Origin: Chrysoperla carnea
Taxonomy: Eukaryota > Arthropoda > Insecta > Neuroptera > Chrysopidae
NCBI RefSeq assembly: GCF_905475395.1
Contig: NC_058337.1
Coordinates: 92,250,368 to 92,314,367, forward strand
Direction: 5' to 3'
Length of the DNA: 64,000 bases
Shown: piece by piece, positions 12,355 through 22,550 of the stretch
Layout: each line of letters starts with the position of its first letter
How positions within the stretch are numbered: the stretch's first letter is position 1
Notes under the pieces: generated by a model
What the model was told of the DNA's origin: nothing
The model's input: only the letters and a program-made list of their open reading frames with translations
Database searches by the model: none
Program-made: the position numbers and the translations under genes

Positions 12355-15084
12355 GTAATATTGGTGACAATGATTCCGAAGATTGTAAGATTGATGGTAT
12401 TGCCAAGAATGGATATTATTATAATCGAATAATAAATGATACGTTCCGTGGTAATTTAAAAACTTTTAAAGTGGAAAATGTGTTAAGTAAGTTTTTAACT
12501 TAATAATATTAAATAAGAGGTATTATAAAGTTGTAGTACATACCCTGGATTCAATTAATTTATCTTGAATGACTATATCGATTCTCGTCAGATATTGGCT
12601 ATTTATAAAATAACAACGATATGAAGACAAAGTTTGCTGACTAGAAGCAACCGGGAGAATCAATCGCTGTGTATTATGTTTTCAAATTAATTTAAAAAAA
12701 AAACATTTTTTAATGTTTCAGGTATAGAATGTTTAAAAACTGACATTTGTGTTTTAAATCACATTCAATCTTAATAGTTTAAGCAAGTACGAAGAATGAT
12801 TATTTTTTGCTCAGAAACTATGCATCCTATCGATACATAAACCCGATTTTTGTAGTTTTTAGGTCAAAATTACCTTATATACAAAGTTTTATCGAAATCG
12901 GAAATACAAATTTTTCCCGATTTTTTCTAAGGGTACCCCTTAAGAAAATTGCAAAAAATCGTAAATTTTTTTTGTTTCCAATATCGATAAAATTCATTAT
13001 ATAAGGTAATTTTGACCTAAAAAATCTAAAAATCGGATTTATTAATGGTTGGATTTGTGGCTTTTGAGATATAATCCAAAATTGGTCACAAAGAGCGATT
13101 TGCTCAGAAACTATGCATCCAATCGATACAAAAACCAGATTTTTGTATTTTTTGGGTCAAAATTACCTTACACACAGAGTTTTATCGAAATTGGAAACAA
13201 AAATTTCGCAGCACCAATATTTTAAGATGGTTACAAACGTTACAAACTTGGGACCAAACTTACCGTAGACTCCAAACAAGTAACTTTTTTAAAAGATTTA
13301 TCCAGATCTTTTTATCTAAGAAATTCGTCGTATACATATGGCTAAACATAAAGCTCCAAATGTATTTACTAAATGGCAGACAAAATTGAGTCATGAATGT
13401 GCCGTTTAAGTCGCTAATTTGGTGATAAGGTCTTGGATTGCTTCTGATAACTATTTATCTATTTTCAGGTGTTCGAGTTAAAAGTAATAAATATTTAGGA
13501 GCAGTATTAAACAATGATATAACTAAATTAACAATATTTACAAAACGTGCAATGCGAATGTATGATCGAAATGAAATATCAAATACAACAACTTTAATTA
13601 TTAACTTCTATTGTCGAAATAATATGTCGAGAACAGTGGTAAATTGTTATGCATTGCATATAGAAATTACTGCTTTTATTTTAAGTATAAACTTTTACAA
13701 TATTTTTTTTTAGGTATTCAATCAAAGAATTCAAGATATAAACACATACAAACCGAGGTTTTCACAAAAGCGATATGTATTTGATCTACAAATGCCATGG
13801 CCAAAATTAATGGATTTAACATTACTTCAAAATATTGTTGTAACTGATTTAGATTTCTCAAATCGTCACATTCAATTTGACATAGTTCCAAACAATTATT
13901 TTACAATTGAATTAAAATCAAAAAATTTAATGGAAAAAACTTATGAGGCTGCAATTAAATTAAAACAGGATTTAATGTTTGTTTCTCAACATGAATTTAA
14001 TATTTTTGCAACAGTAAGTAGTTGTTTATCGTTTTTTACCAGCAAAATTAAAAGGTTGCTCACACACTTTATTATGCACATTGTATGAGGGATTGTGTTT
14101 ATAAACTGGAGGTTAATATATGAGTATCCGATGAAAAAGTATTCATAAAAACTGCAAGGACTAAGAGCTACAAGGCCTCATGTATTTTCCTATTCTAATA
14201 ATTGATACAAAATAAAAAATGAATCTTTAAAAATCGATTTCGATAATTTACGATGGAATTTGAATACAATAGGCTCTTTATAACTTAAAATAAATAGTTT
14301 TGGTTAATTATATAGCGAACTAGCAATAATAAAATTCATTTACACACTATCGAAATAGAGTTTTTCTAATCTTTTAGTACTTTTCAAAATTTTTACTCGT
14401 CGTTATTTGCAGAATATGGCACATAAATATTTTTTCATGTTTCTTGGGTATAATTTTTTCATCGATTTAAAATTTGATTTGGTATTAACAGGTCTATCAA
14501 GGCTTTTAGTTTTGAAAAAATAATAAAAAAGCTAAATGTTTTTTTAACGTTATTGTATCAAGAGCCATTATGAATTCGAAATAATCTTTTAAAATTTATA
14601 TTACAAAATTCGGGTTTAGTGTAAAGTAATGTCCACTATAATACTCTACACTATGAGTGAATGGTGGATTTTTGATAAATTGTCCATGTTTTTGAACGGG
14701 AGATACATCCTCACCGTAATTTTTATATAGTATGTTCAAAGTTAAAAAGTACAACTGAAGTATAAACCTTCATTCATATTAACTTACCGCTGTAGAGTAG
14801 GGTTTGGGAAGAAAAAGTAATAATGTTCAATTTAACATCGCTATAATTTGTGAATGTCTTATGCAAAATTTTAAATTACTAATTTTCAGGATGAGCCAGA
14901 TGCCTTTGGCAATCAACATATTAAGGAGCGTGCAACTATTGTAATTATTCCAGTTTTCGAAGAAGATATTCGGTATTTCACTACCGTGAATTATTCCAAT
15001 CAAAGAACTGAAAGAATCTATTATAACAATGATTATGATATTACTTCAATTACTTCGTCTGGTATGCGGTATTATGAAGGTTAG
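12355..15084 (+). CDS. Divergent cadherin-like gene, 5' end not found
   Basis: Four exons join in frame: 12355-12486, 13469-13638, 13714-14013 and 14890-15084 (stop TAG at 15082). All internal borders are GT-AG and the phases match (1,0,0). About 265 residues are visible. The third and fourth exons fit a cadherin repeat: a start like YKPRFSQKRYVFDLQ (compare the P-x-F-x-x-x-x-Y opening), then NIVVTDLDFSNRHIQFDI, then NIFATDEPDAFGNQHIKE and TIVIIPV (compare A-x-D-x-G and the closing beta strand). The usual LDRE and DxNDN calcium motifs are degenerate, so calcium binding may be weak. The first exon begins in phase 2, so upstream exons must exist. The stop lies one codon after a possible donor (GAAG/GTTAGA at 15079/15080), so the gene may instead continue downstream. 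No transmembrane segment is visible. Cadherins act in cell adhesion; the family call is from pattern only. Confidence 0.58.
12807..13206. repeat. Three copies of a repeat in a cadherin intron
   Basis: Within the intron 12487-13468 are two direct copies (about 12807-12912 and 13088-13206) that share GCTCAGAAACTATGCATCC and GGTCAAAATTACCTTA. Between them is an inverted copy (about 12961-13060) holding TAAGGTAATTTTGACCTA. The alternating orientation can form hairpins and suggests a foldback-type dispersed repeat. Confidence 0.7.
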
Positions 15085-16679
15085 ATCAAAAATGGTTTTT
15101 CTAATGGTACGAGAGCTGGCAACTTTTTAAAAATTTAACTTTAGAAATATTTAATTTCGGATATTTTATTCCTTGTTGAAATCAGGAAGGGATGAAGTAC
15201 AACCTAAATCTTAAAAGGTTACTTTAATAAACGATGGATTCACACCAGCAATGGAACCAAATTTCTGTATGGCAAATTAAAATGCAAGATATGTAAACTT
15301 ACGGCCACACTAAAAGTCTCTAATGCTCGTTATTGTGTAAATAAACGTTCGTTAATTTGGCTATTGAAATTTTAAAGCCAGTAATGAGAGCTGCATGGAG
15401 CTCTCATTGTCCCATCGCAAAACTTTTTTATTCCTGGAGCCTATAACAATTTGAATTGGCTCCTATTCGTTTAATGGGACCTTTATTGGCACTCATTTCG
15501 TGGGTATCGGGTAATCGGATAATCAGAGGTTACATTCATAATTAATACAAAATTAAATTATAGAAATTATGAGTTTCATTAAACATTTTCCTTAGTAGAT
15601 TCTCTAAGCTGCAGTAGTTTTCTCATTAAAGGGAACTGCAGAACTTTTATGATTTATGAATTTCGGCTTCTGCTTGGGATTTTTGGTGGAAGTCAGGTTG
15701 CTGGATGCAGCAACCAGTAGCAAAATGTTCCCCTGCATTTCTTTCATGTGGGCTTAAGGGATATATGTTACTTTTTTGTCAGTAATTTATATGCCGCATT
15801 TTTGTATCAATCGCTAATGCCAGATGAACCCTATACTGATAAATGATTGATGATTTGTTTTTCAGATTCCGTGTTAGTTTTAATAATCGTTTCAATTATT
15901 CTTTTTACGATGCATAATTTCTTTTAACATTGGTAGTGACATCTATGAGACATTTATTCTACTATACATAGACATAAACCCTTATTACTATTCACAAGTG
16001 AATCATAAAAAATAAAATATTATATTAATATTTAAATTATTTTATGTACACCTACATTTTGTAAAATAAGAGTAAAAAAATAACTATGAATATAAAATTA
16101 ACTAATTTTTAATTTTAATATACCTATTTCACTATTTATTATGTCATTGTTTGAATATTTTACGCTATCATATTATTAAAAATTTGAAACACTTCTACTT
16201 TAAGATTATATTGAATGTGTAATGCATATAATTATAAGTTATTGAAATAAGTACATACTTTCAGGTTTGTATTCATATAAATATGCTAATTATTTACGTT
16301 GAATTATGTTTAGGTATACCTATAGCTAATTGTTTAGATTAATAGATTTCACAAATCAATATCTAATGAATTCAATATTCATATCATATATTATTAGTTA
16401 AAATCAATTATTAATTTTTGTTTTATTACCAGAAGAGTATGTGCATTGCATTTTTTGTTAAAAAAGTTCCCTGGAGTTAAAAATTGTGAAATGGAAAAAT
16501 TTGTTTTGTGAATAATTATATTTTCCACCCGTTTAGGATTTTCAGATAAAAACTAAATATTTCTAACGTTAAATGAGTTTTTACGATAAAAGGAAAGCTA
16601 GTCGTACTGACCCTCTCAGACTTTTTAAATGACTCATGCTTTTATTTTTCCCTACGTTTCTATTTACAAACCACCATGT
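15085..16679. other. Spacer before the LINE
   Basis: AT-rich sequence with no recognised exon. If the cadherin-like gene uses the donor at 15080, this stretch and the LINE would be intronic. Confidence 0.4.
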
Positions 16680-16696
16680 CAATTGAAAGTTTTTTT
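16680..16696. repeat. Target site duplication of the LINE, 3' side
   Basis: CAATTGAAAGTTTTTTT abuts the poly(A) tail (a T run on the plus strand) of the LINE and is repeated exactly at 22534-22550. The part that coincides with the T run cannot be assigned surely to target or tail, so the unambiguous duplication is the first 10 bases. Confidence 0.85.
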
Positions 16697-16798
16697 TTTT
16701 TTTTTTTTTTTTTTTATTTAAAAACTGGCTTCAGCAATTGCCATACAGCCATTAACAAAGTACAATTAAAATACAATTCAAAACTTAAAAGAAAAATT

Positions 16799-16877
16799 GA
16801 AACAATATGTAATATTCTACTAAGTCATAAAATAAAATGAAACAATATATAATATTCTACTAAGTCCTAAAAAAAAA
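16799..16877. repeat. 40-bp tandem repeat in the LINE 3' UTR
   Basis: Two consecutive units share TGAAACAATAT and TAATATTCTACTAAGTC, with few differences, just upstream (in element orientation) of the A-rich tail. A short 3' repeat may matter for template recognition by the reverse transcriptase, but that is inference. Confidence 0.75.
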
Positions 16878-17219
16878 AAAAAAAAATTTAATTCGAAAAA
16901 AAAAAAAAATTCAAGAATAAAAAAAAAATCAAACAAATAATAATATATATTCTTAATTAGGACTTTGGAATTTGAAAACAAAAAGGGAAATTCTTATTAA
17001 TTGAGGAAATAATTATAGAGTAATAACAAGAAATTATAAGTAATTATAGAGACGGGGACACAAAGGAGATTAGAAGGATGTTCGTCGTCGGGGCCCATCG
17101 AGACTTTTAACAAAGGTGGTTGACAATAATAACATAGGTTGGGGGCCACGGAAAGGTTTACAGTAGAGAAAGTATGTAGGGTTTTTACATAAGATACACA
17201 AAGAACACTTTATTTATGT

Positions 17220-20200
17220 TTAAATTGGGAGTTGGGTCTTATTAAGGAAGCTGCAAATTGTAGAGAGGATATCATAATTATTTAAGGATAGGAGATGGGG
17301 TATAAAGTAAGGACCAAAAACACCCATACGGGCTAAGGAGCTTAGGAGCATTGGTCTATGTTGATTAAAGAGTGGGCAGGCGAAGATGACGTGATTTATG
17401 TCGCAGTATGGGTAGCCACATCTACAATTTGTGTCGGGGACAACGTTTATTTTATGTAGATGAGCGGGTAAACTGTTGTGCCCCGTTCTGAGGCGGCCAA
17501 TCATTGTAATATTTTTCCTGCCCACATCCCATTCATGGAACCATGTTTGAAGTGCTGGAGCAGGCTGTAGTGCATATAGTTTACGACCTTTTGTTGAATT
17601 TCTCCATATTTGGTTCCAATCATTCAACATAGACTTTCTGCAGACGGCCCAAAGATCTTGTGCTGGTGGTGGTGAGTTATCTTCTGCACCATTTTGAACT
17701 GCGTCCCTAGCCAACATATCAACAAACTCGTTTCCGCGTATACCAATGTGTGATGGACACCACACAAAGGCAACGGAGAAACGATTTTGAATTAGTTTTA
17801 GTACGGTGTTTTTTATCAATACTATAAGAAATGGAGTTTTGGAAGAGATGGAATTTTGTTTGAGAAGGGAAAGGGAGCTTAGTGAGTCAGATACAATAGC
17901 TGCTTTTCTGATACCCTCAGACTCCACGTATGAGAGTGCTTCCAAAATAGCTACACATTCTGCTGAAAAGATGGAAAAAAATTTTGATATGCTTAAAGAG
18001 GCAGAATGTGCGCTAGAGGAACAATGATACGCAACTCCCACACGCGAGTCTGCGTCCAACTTGGAGGCGTCTGTAAAGATGAAGGTATAATTAGGAAGAA
18101 TGGAGTCCAGGTAATTATTAAATGTGGAATTGACAAAAAAAGAACCATAAACGGCATCGTTCTTGTCAAGGCCACAATCAACAAACACCGGGATTTTTGA
18201 ATAACGGGATACAAACTCAAAGGAAAAAAAGGGTGGTAATAAGGATTGGTAAATGGGAATTATACCAAAGACACGATAAGCCACCACAAGGAGAGGAAGT
18301 TCTTTATTTCTCCAATAGGGGGAGTTTGTACAGTGGTTGTTGAATCGGATAAGTTTCGGAATTAAGGGGTGGGATAAGGAAGAATATTGGTTGAGGAAGA
18401 ACTTTTTAGCTAAATACAGACGACGGACAGTTAGTGGAGCATCCGCTGCCTCAATCAGTAAGGAGTTAGTGGGACAGGAGCGCATTTGTCCAAGAGCAAT
18501 GCGTAAAGTTTGGAATTGGACTCTATCTAACCTTAAAGATCGTTGGTTAGAAAGTGGAGACAAAAGGAAGGAACCATAATCGATAAAACTTCGAATAATT
18601 TGTCTATATATCATAAGCAAAGTACTCTGATCGGCCCCCCACCAAACTTTGGTGAGAGCACGTATGATGTTGATTCGTGGGGTACATTTACTTATAATAT
18701 AGTCGACATGCGAATTCCAATTCAATTTTTTATCAAAAATGACTCCTAGGAATTTTACGTTCGTTTGACAGGAAATGGATGTATTGAGAAAGGGAATGGA
18801 TTCGACATTGCATCTGTGCCTAGTGAAAACCATGGCTGAACTTTTTGTAACGGATATTTCCAAATTGATAGAAATTAAATGGTTTTGTAATGTGGACAAA
18901 GCGTTTGAAACATTATCGACAGCTGTTTGTAAAGATTTGGAGGACGAATATAGGACAAAATCATCTGCGTATTGCAGGAGCTGGATAGGAGGCTGATTTA
19001 CGATTTGTAGACCAGTGGTGTAGATATTGAAAAGGAGGGGACTTAAAACTGCACCCTGCGGCAAGCCTAAGAATGCAGTTCTAGGGCCAGATAAATGATT
19101 TTGGTACTTTACAGTGAGATAACGAGCTTTCAGAAAGTTATAAATGAACGATATTAGTCTAGGAGGAGCAGACAAAGACGTGAGGATGTTGATTAAGGTG
19201 TTAATATCAACATTGTCAAATGCTCCTTTCACGTCTATAAAGCAACAAACCAGGTATCCATTTTCGGAGAGAGCAATCTGAACATCGGTCATGAGTATAG
19301 ACAGGTTATCAAGGGTAGAGGATTTCTTGCGAAAGCCTCGCGAGTACGGTGGGATAATATTGTTGTGTTCACACCACCATTCCAACCTGTTTTTTATCAG
19401 GTGTTCCATAACTTTAGATACGCACGAGGCTAACGCAATTGGACGATAGGATTGATGTGAATTAGGATCCTTATTAGGTTTAAGTATTGGAACGATCGTC
19501 GTATGTTTCCATTCGTTCGGAACAGATGAATGTATAAAGAGTTGATTTAATGCTGACAAAAAAGATCTTTTAGCGTTGTCAGACAAGTTTTTCAACATGC
19601 TATAGGAAATATTATCTGGACCAGGGGACGAATCCGCCAGACCAGACAAAACTCCCTCCAATTCATAAGTTTCGAACGGACAATCCAGTGGATGATCGTT
19701 CTGGACAAACGGGATTTGTATAGGTATTGAAGCAAAATCCGGAGTCAGGTTTTCTAAGAAAGATAACGGCCAGTTTTGGTTTACAGGAGTCTGAGGATAG
19801 GGGTTAATAGACCTGCTATACATCTTGACTTTATTCCAAATCTCTTTGATAGGCGTATTCCTGGATAGACTTTCACAGAAAATCTTCCAGGAATTTCGCT
19901 TTTTCTCCTTAAATAGGCGCCTGGTTAGTGCTTGAAGCCTTTTAAAGGTACAGAATCTTTCAGGGGTAAAATTATTCCTGAGAGATTTCAAGGCCTCTTT
20001 TCTTGTTTTTATTTGTATACTGCACTCGTTATCCCACCAGGGTGTAGGAGAAATTGACTTTTTAGGAGGTTTGGAATATGGAATGGCCCGATCACCAGCA
20101 GAGGTGATAGTTTGTTGAAAGACGGAATACCATTCCAAGGGATTGTCTACGGATATGAAGGTTGGAAGGGAATCGTCTACACTACGAGAGTACAAATCCC

Positions 20201-20921
20201 AATTTGCTCTCTCGCACTGTCTACGAGGTGAATGTTTGGGTTGGGATAGGCTGTGACGATGATTTAGGGTTATTAAAATAGGAAAATGATCGCTACCATA
20301 ACTATCATTGAGGATATTCCAATGGGAAATTAAACTGAGTTGGGGGGAACAAAAGGTGATGTCAACAGCAGATGATCTATGTTGAGGTGAAGGAATAATT
20401 GTTGGTGATCCGTCATTCATGCAAACCAAATTTTTGGAATCCATGAATTCCGTCAGTATATCACCTCCTCTATCGGATGCATGGCAACCCCATAAAGGAT
20501 GATGGTAATTTAAATCACCAGCAATTAGTATGGGTTCAGGTACATTACGAAACATAAGGCTAAGTTGATCTAAGGGTACAATGTTTTGAGAGGAGTTATT
20601 GTAGATGGAAACTATCGATATGCCAGCAACTTTAACCGCGATTACCTGGAAAAAGCGGTCATTCGACTCAACAGGAATGATTTGAGCAGAAAGACCCCTT
20701 CTTACAAGAATCGCAGTTCCACCATAACCGTCATATCTATCATTTCGGAAAATTTGATAACCACGAATTTTTGTTGTTGAATTTTCTTTTAACCAAGTTT
20801 CACTTAGAAGTACAATGTCAATAGGATAAGAGAATAAAATAAGGGAAAGGTTAACTTTATTTTGATTTAGACTGCGGATGTTCCACTGAAGCAGGTTCAG
20901 CTGTGAAGCCAACTGATCCAT
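17220..20921 (-). CDS. LINE ORF2: endonuclease, reverse transcriptase, RNase H
   Basis: An ATG-started ORF of 1233 residues, normal for I-type ORF2. Residues 1-225 are an APE-type endonuclease with N14, E41, D136/N138, D187 and the SDH triad at 210-212. Residues about 430-700 are the reverse transcriptase: the catalytic aspartate in FIDVKGAFD is D563, the YADD box is 651-654, and GLPQGAVLSPLLFN lies before it. Residues about 945-1075 are RNase H with a complete DEDD set (D951 in TDAS, E988, D1012 in SDS, D1068 in GNEFVD). A C-terminal CRCGYPYCDINHVIFAC zinc finger follows (about residues 1175-1200). No stop or frameshift interrupts the frame and no key residue is missing. The start overlaps the end of ORF1 by 65 bases in another frame, so ORF2 is probably made by reinitiation or frameshifting from the same RNA. 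The product nicks the target DNA and copies the element RNA. Confidence 0.96.
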   Translation of the reverse strand: MDQLASQLNLLQWNIRSLNQNKVNLSLILFSYPIDIVLLSETWLKENSTTKIRGYQIFRNDRYDGYGGTAILVRRGLSAQIIPVESNDRFFQVIAVKVAGISIVSIYNNSSQNIVPLDQLSLMFRNVPEPILIAGDLNYHHPLWGCHASDRGGDILTEFMDSKNLVCMNDGSPTIIPSPQHRSSAVDITFCSPQLSLISHWNILNDSYGSDHFPILITLNHRHSLSQPKHSPRRQCERANWDLYSRSVDDSLPTFISVDNPLEWYSVFQQTITSAGDRAIPYSKPPKKSISPTPWWDNECSIQIKTRKEALKSLRNNFTPERFCTFKRLQALTRRLFKEKKRNSWKIFCESLSRNTPIKEIWNKVKMYSRSINPYPQTPVNQNWPLSFLENLTPDFASIPIQIPFVQNDHPLDCPFETYELEGVLSGLADSSPGPDNISYSMLKNLSDNAKRSFLSALNQLFIHSSVPNEWKHTTIVPILKPNKDPNSHQSYRPIALASCVSKVMEHLIKNRLEWWCEHNNIIPPYSRGFRKKSSTLDNLSILMTDVQIALSENGYLVCCFIDVKGAFDNVDINTLINILTSLSAPPRLISFIYNFLKARYLTVKYQNHLSGPRTAFLGLPQGAVLSPLLFNIYTTGLQIVNQPPIQLLQYADDFVLYSSSKSLQTAVDNVSNALSTLQNHLISINLEISVTKSSAMVFTRHRCNVESIPFLNTSISCQTNVKFLGVIFDKKLNWNSHVDYIISKCTPRINIIRALTKVWWGADQSTLLMIYRQIIRSFIDYGSFLLSPLSNQRSLRLDRVQFQTLRIALGQMRSCPTNSLLIEAADAPLTVRRLYLAKKFFLNQYSSLSHPLIPKLIRFNNHCTNSPYWRNKELPLLVVAYRVFGIIPIYQSLLPPFFSFEFVSRYSKIPVFVDCGLDKNDAVYGSFFVNSTFNNYLDSILPNYTFIFTDASKLDADSRVGVAYHCSSSAHSASLSISKFFSIFSAECVAILEALSYVESEGIRKAAIVSDSLSSLSLLKQNSISSKTPFLIVLIKNTVLKLIQNRFSVAFVWCPSHIGIRGNEFVDMLARDAVQNGAEDNSPPPAQDLWAVCRKSMLNDWNQIWRNSTKGRKLYALQPAPALQTWFHEWDVGRKNITMIGRLRTGHNSLPAHLHKINVVPDTNCRCGYPYCDINHVIFACPLFNQHRPMLLSSLARMGVFGPYFIPHLLSLNNYDILSTICSFLNKTQLPI

Positions 20922-22191
20922 GATTTAATAAATTAATTGAAGTTTGTAAGATATTTTTTTTGATAGCTGGGTCGAGATTAACAGAATTTAAAACGGAAAT
21001 GAGAATAGTAAAGAATGGGTCAGTTGGAGAGGGTCCAGTAGATGAAGAAGGAAAATTATAATTAATAGGGGTATTGGATCTACCATTTGGGTTTAACAAA
21101 ATATTATCAATTTGAGCCGCAATAGAATTTGAAGGAGAAGAGGAATCTTTACGTTTTTTGGGATTCGAGGGAGCAGAGGTTGGGGATGTTATTTTAGCGT
21201 ATGTTCTTCTGATAATAGGTTTTGTTGTGGGTAGTGGAGAAGTAGAATAGGATAGTGCGGGAAATTGTTGGGGAGTTGAGCTAACGTTTATTGTTGGATT
21301 CGGAAGGGTATCATTACTCAGGATTTTGGGGACTTCACCACAAGCTTCAAAATAAGAAACCCCATTAGAGGCCATAATTTTCTTTATTGCAATTTGCCGT
21401 TTGTATTCAGGGCAGTTTTTATATGTGGCTGAATGAGCCCCATTACAATTTATGCATGATTTTAGTAGGGAATCATCTTTATCACATTCGGAGGATTTGT
21501 GGGAATCGGAACAGATGGCACAGCGGGGAGAGCTTTTACAGTTTTTGGTAATGTGACCAAATCTACAACAATTGTAGCATTGGGTCACTGGGAAGATGTA
21601 TGTTTCAACGGGGCGGGAACAGTAAAACATTGTTACGTAATCGGGAATAAAGGTACCTTCGAATGTGATAAGTACAGTGGTGGTAGGTTTATAGGACAGG
21701 GCGCCCTCGGGAGATGTTGTTTTTCGAGATATACGATGTACTTTCAAGATTTTTACTTGCTTGTTATTTTGCATATTTTCTAAAATAGTTTGTTCATCAA
21801 TGTTTATATCAATATCTCTAACAACACCTACCCGAGTTACGCAATGGGTGGGAACATACGCATGGAGTTTTTCGGTTTTTAGGATAGGATTGTCGAGAAA
21901 TTCATTTGCTGATGTACATGTTTTAAATTGGACGCAAATCCTATTGCGACCCAAATTCTCTATCTTGGCTATATTCGGTATTTTATTTGTGTATAAAATA
22001 CGACCAACGGCTAAAGGATGTAAGCGTCCTATATTTTGATCCTTGGATTCAACAAATACCTTAAAAGGCCCGAGTGCATTTTTTTGGTATTTAAAAATGG
22101 GTTTTTCTTTGGTAGGTATTGTGGAATTATCAGGTAGGACTAATGGCATATCATTCTTTGGTATATTAGGAGTAGGGTTTTCCAGACCCAT
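20857..22191 (-). CDS. LINE ORF1: zinc-knuckle RNA-binding protein
   Basis: A 444-residue frame from the first ATG. The same frame is open for 12 more codons upstream, but only GTG is available there and a TAG precedes it. Three CCHC knuckles lie in a row at residues 205-218 (CYNCCRFGHITKNC), 224-236 (CAICSDSHKSSEC) and 246-260 (CINCNGAHSATYKNC); the second and third have the non-canonical spacings usual for I/Jockey ORF1. The segment before them (about residues 55-190) has the alternating hydrophobic pattern of an RRM-like fold. The C-terminus is Ser/Pro/Thr-rich. Known ORF1 proteins of this type coat the element RNA and act as nucleic-acid chaperones. The stop at 20857-20859 lies inside the start of ORF2. 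Confidence 0.93.
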   Translation of the reverse strand: MGLENPTPNIPKNDMPLVLPDNSTIPTKEKPIFKYQKNALGPFKVFVESKDQNIGRLHPLAVGRILYTNKIPNIAKIENLGRNRICVQFKTCTSANEFLDNPILKTEKLHAYVPTHCVTRVGVVRDIDINIDEQTILENMQNNKQVKILKVHRISRKTTSPEGALSYKPTTTVLITFEGTFIPDYVTMFYCSRPVETYIFPVTQCYNCCRFGHITKNCKSSPRCAICSDSHKSSECDKDDSLLKSCINCNGAHSATYKNCPEYKRQIAIKKIMASNGVSYFEACGEVPKILSNDTLPNPTINVSSTPQQFPALSYSTSPLPTTKPIIRRTYAKITSPTSAPSNPKKRKDSSSPSNSIAAQIDNILLNPNGRSNTPINYNFPSSSTGPSPTDPFFTILISVLNSVNLDPAIKKNILQTSINLLNHGSVGFTAEPASVEHPQSKSK

Positions 22192-22533
22192 CCGAGAAGG
22201 GTCTGGTGGAGATTCATTTCCAGCCACCTCCTAATAGTTTATAATAGTAAAAAAAATATTGAAAAATTATATTTTTAAAAGAATTTATATACAAAAAAAT
22301 TTAAAAAAAAACAAAACAAAACAAAACAAAAATTAACTAACTACTAAGTAAACAGCTATTGTATGTACTCACCAGGTAAAAAAAAGGTAACAATTTAAAC
22401 ACAAACAAAACTGTCGTAAACAATTAATAAGTGAAATATTGTTGTTTTTGATTTGAAAAAAATAAAATTCTTGATATTGTTGTAGACGAAAAACAAATGC
22501 GTCTATACTCTACCAGAGTCTTAACAAGAATCC
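22192..22533 (-). promoter_or_regulatory. LINE 5' UTR with a possible downstream promoter element
   Basis: The 342-bp leader of the LINE begins GGATTCTTGTTAAGACTC at 22533. AGACG, matching the RGWYV form of the insect downstream promoter element, lies at 22504-22500, 28-30 bases from the element's first bases. Insect I and Jockey elements are known to carry internal promoters with a DPE near +28. No TATA box would be needed. The start point is inferred from the edge of the target duplication. Confidence 0.45.
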
Positions 22534-22550
22534 CAATTGAAAGTTTTTTT
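22534..22550. repeat. Target site duplication of the LINE, 5' side
   Basis: An exact second copy of CAATTGAAAGTTTTTTT from 16680-16696. It fixes the 5' end of the LINE at 22533 to within one base and shows that the element is not 5'-truncated relative to this insertion. Confidence 0.85.

Larger units (their letters stand above)
16690..22533 (-). mobile_element. Full-length I-clade non-LTR retrotransposon (LINE)
   Basis: About 5.84 kb on the minus strand, in this order: 5' UTR (22533-22192), ORF1 (22191-20857), ORF2 (20921-17220), 3' UTR (17219-16716) and a poly(A) tail seen as a T run at 16690-16715. The same sequence lies at both ends (16680-16696 and 22534-22550), as expected from target-primed reverse transcription. 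Both ORFs are unbroken. A zinc-knuckle ORF1, an APE endonuclease, an RT and an RNase H in ORF2 place it in the I group; Jockey elements usually lack RNase H. Intact frames and an exact target duplication point to a young insertion that may still be active. It lies downstream of, or within, the cadherin-like gene in the opposite orientation. Confidence 0.93.

Noticed and set aside
17806..22234. Several plus-strand frames across the LINE
   Set aside because: They are antisense shadows of ORF1 and ORF2.
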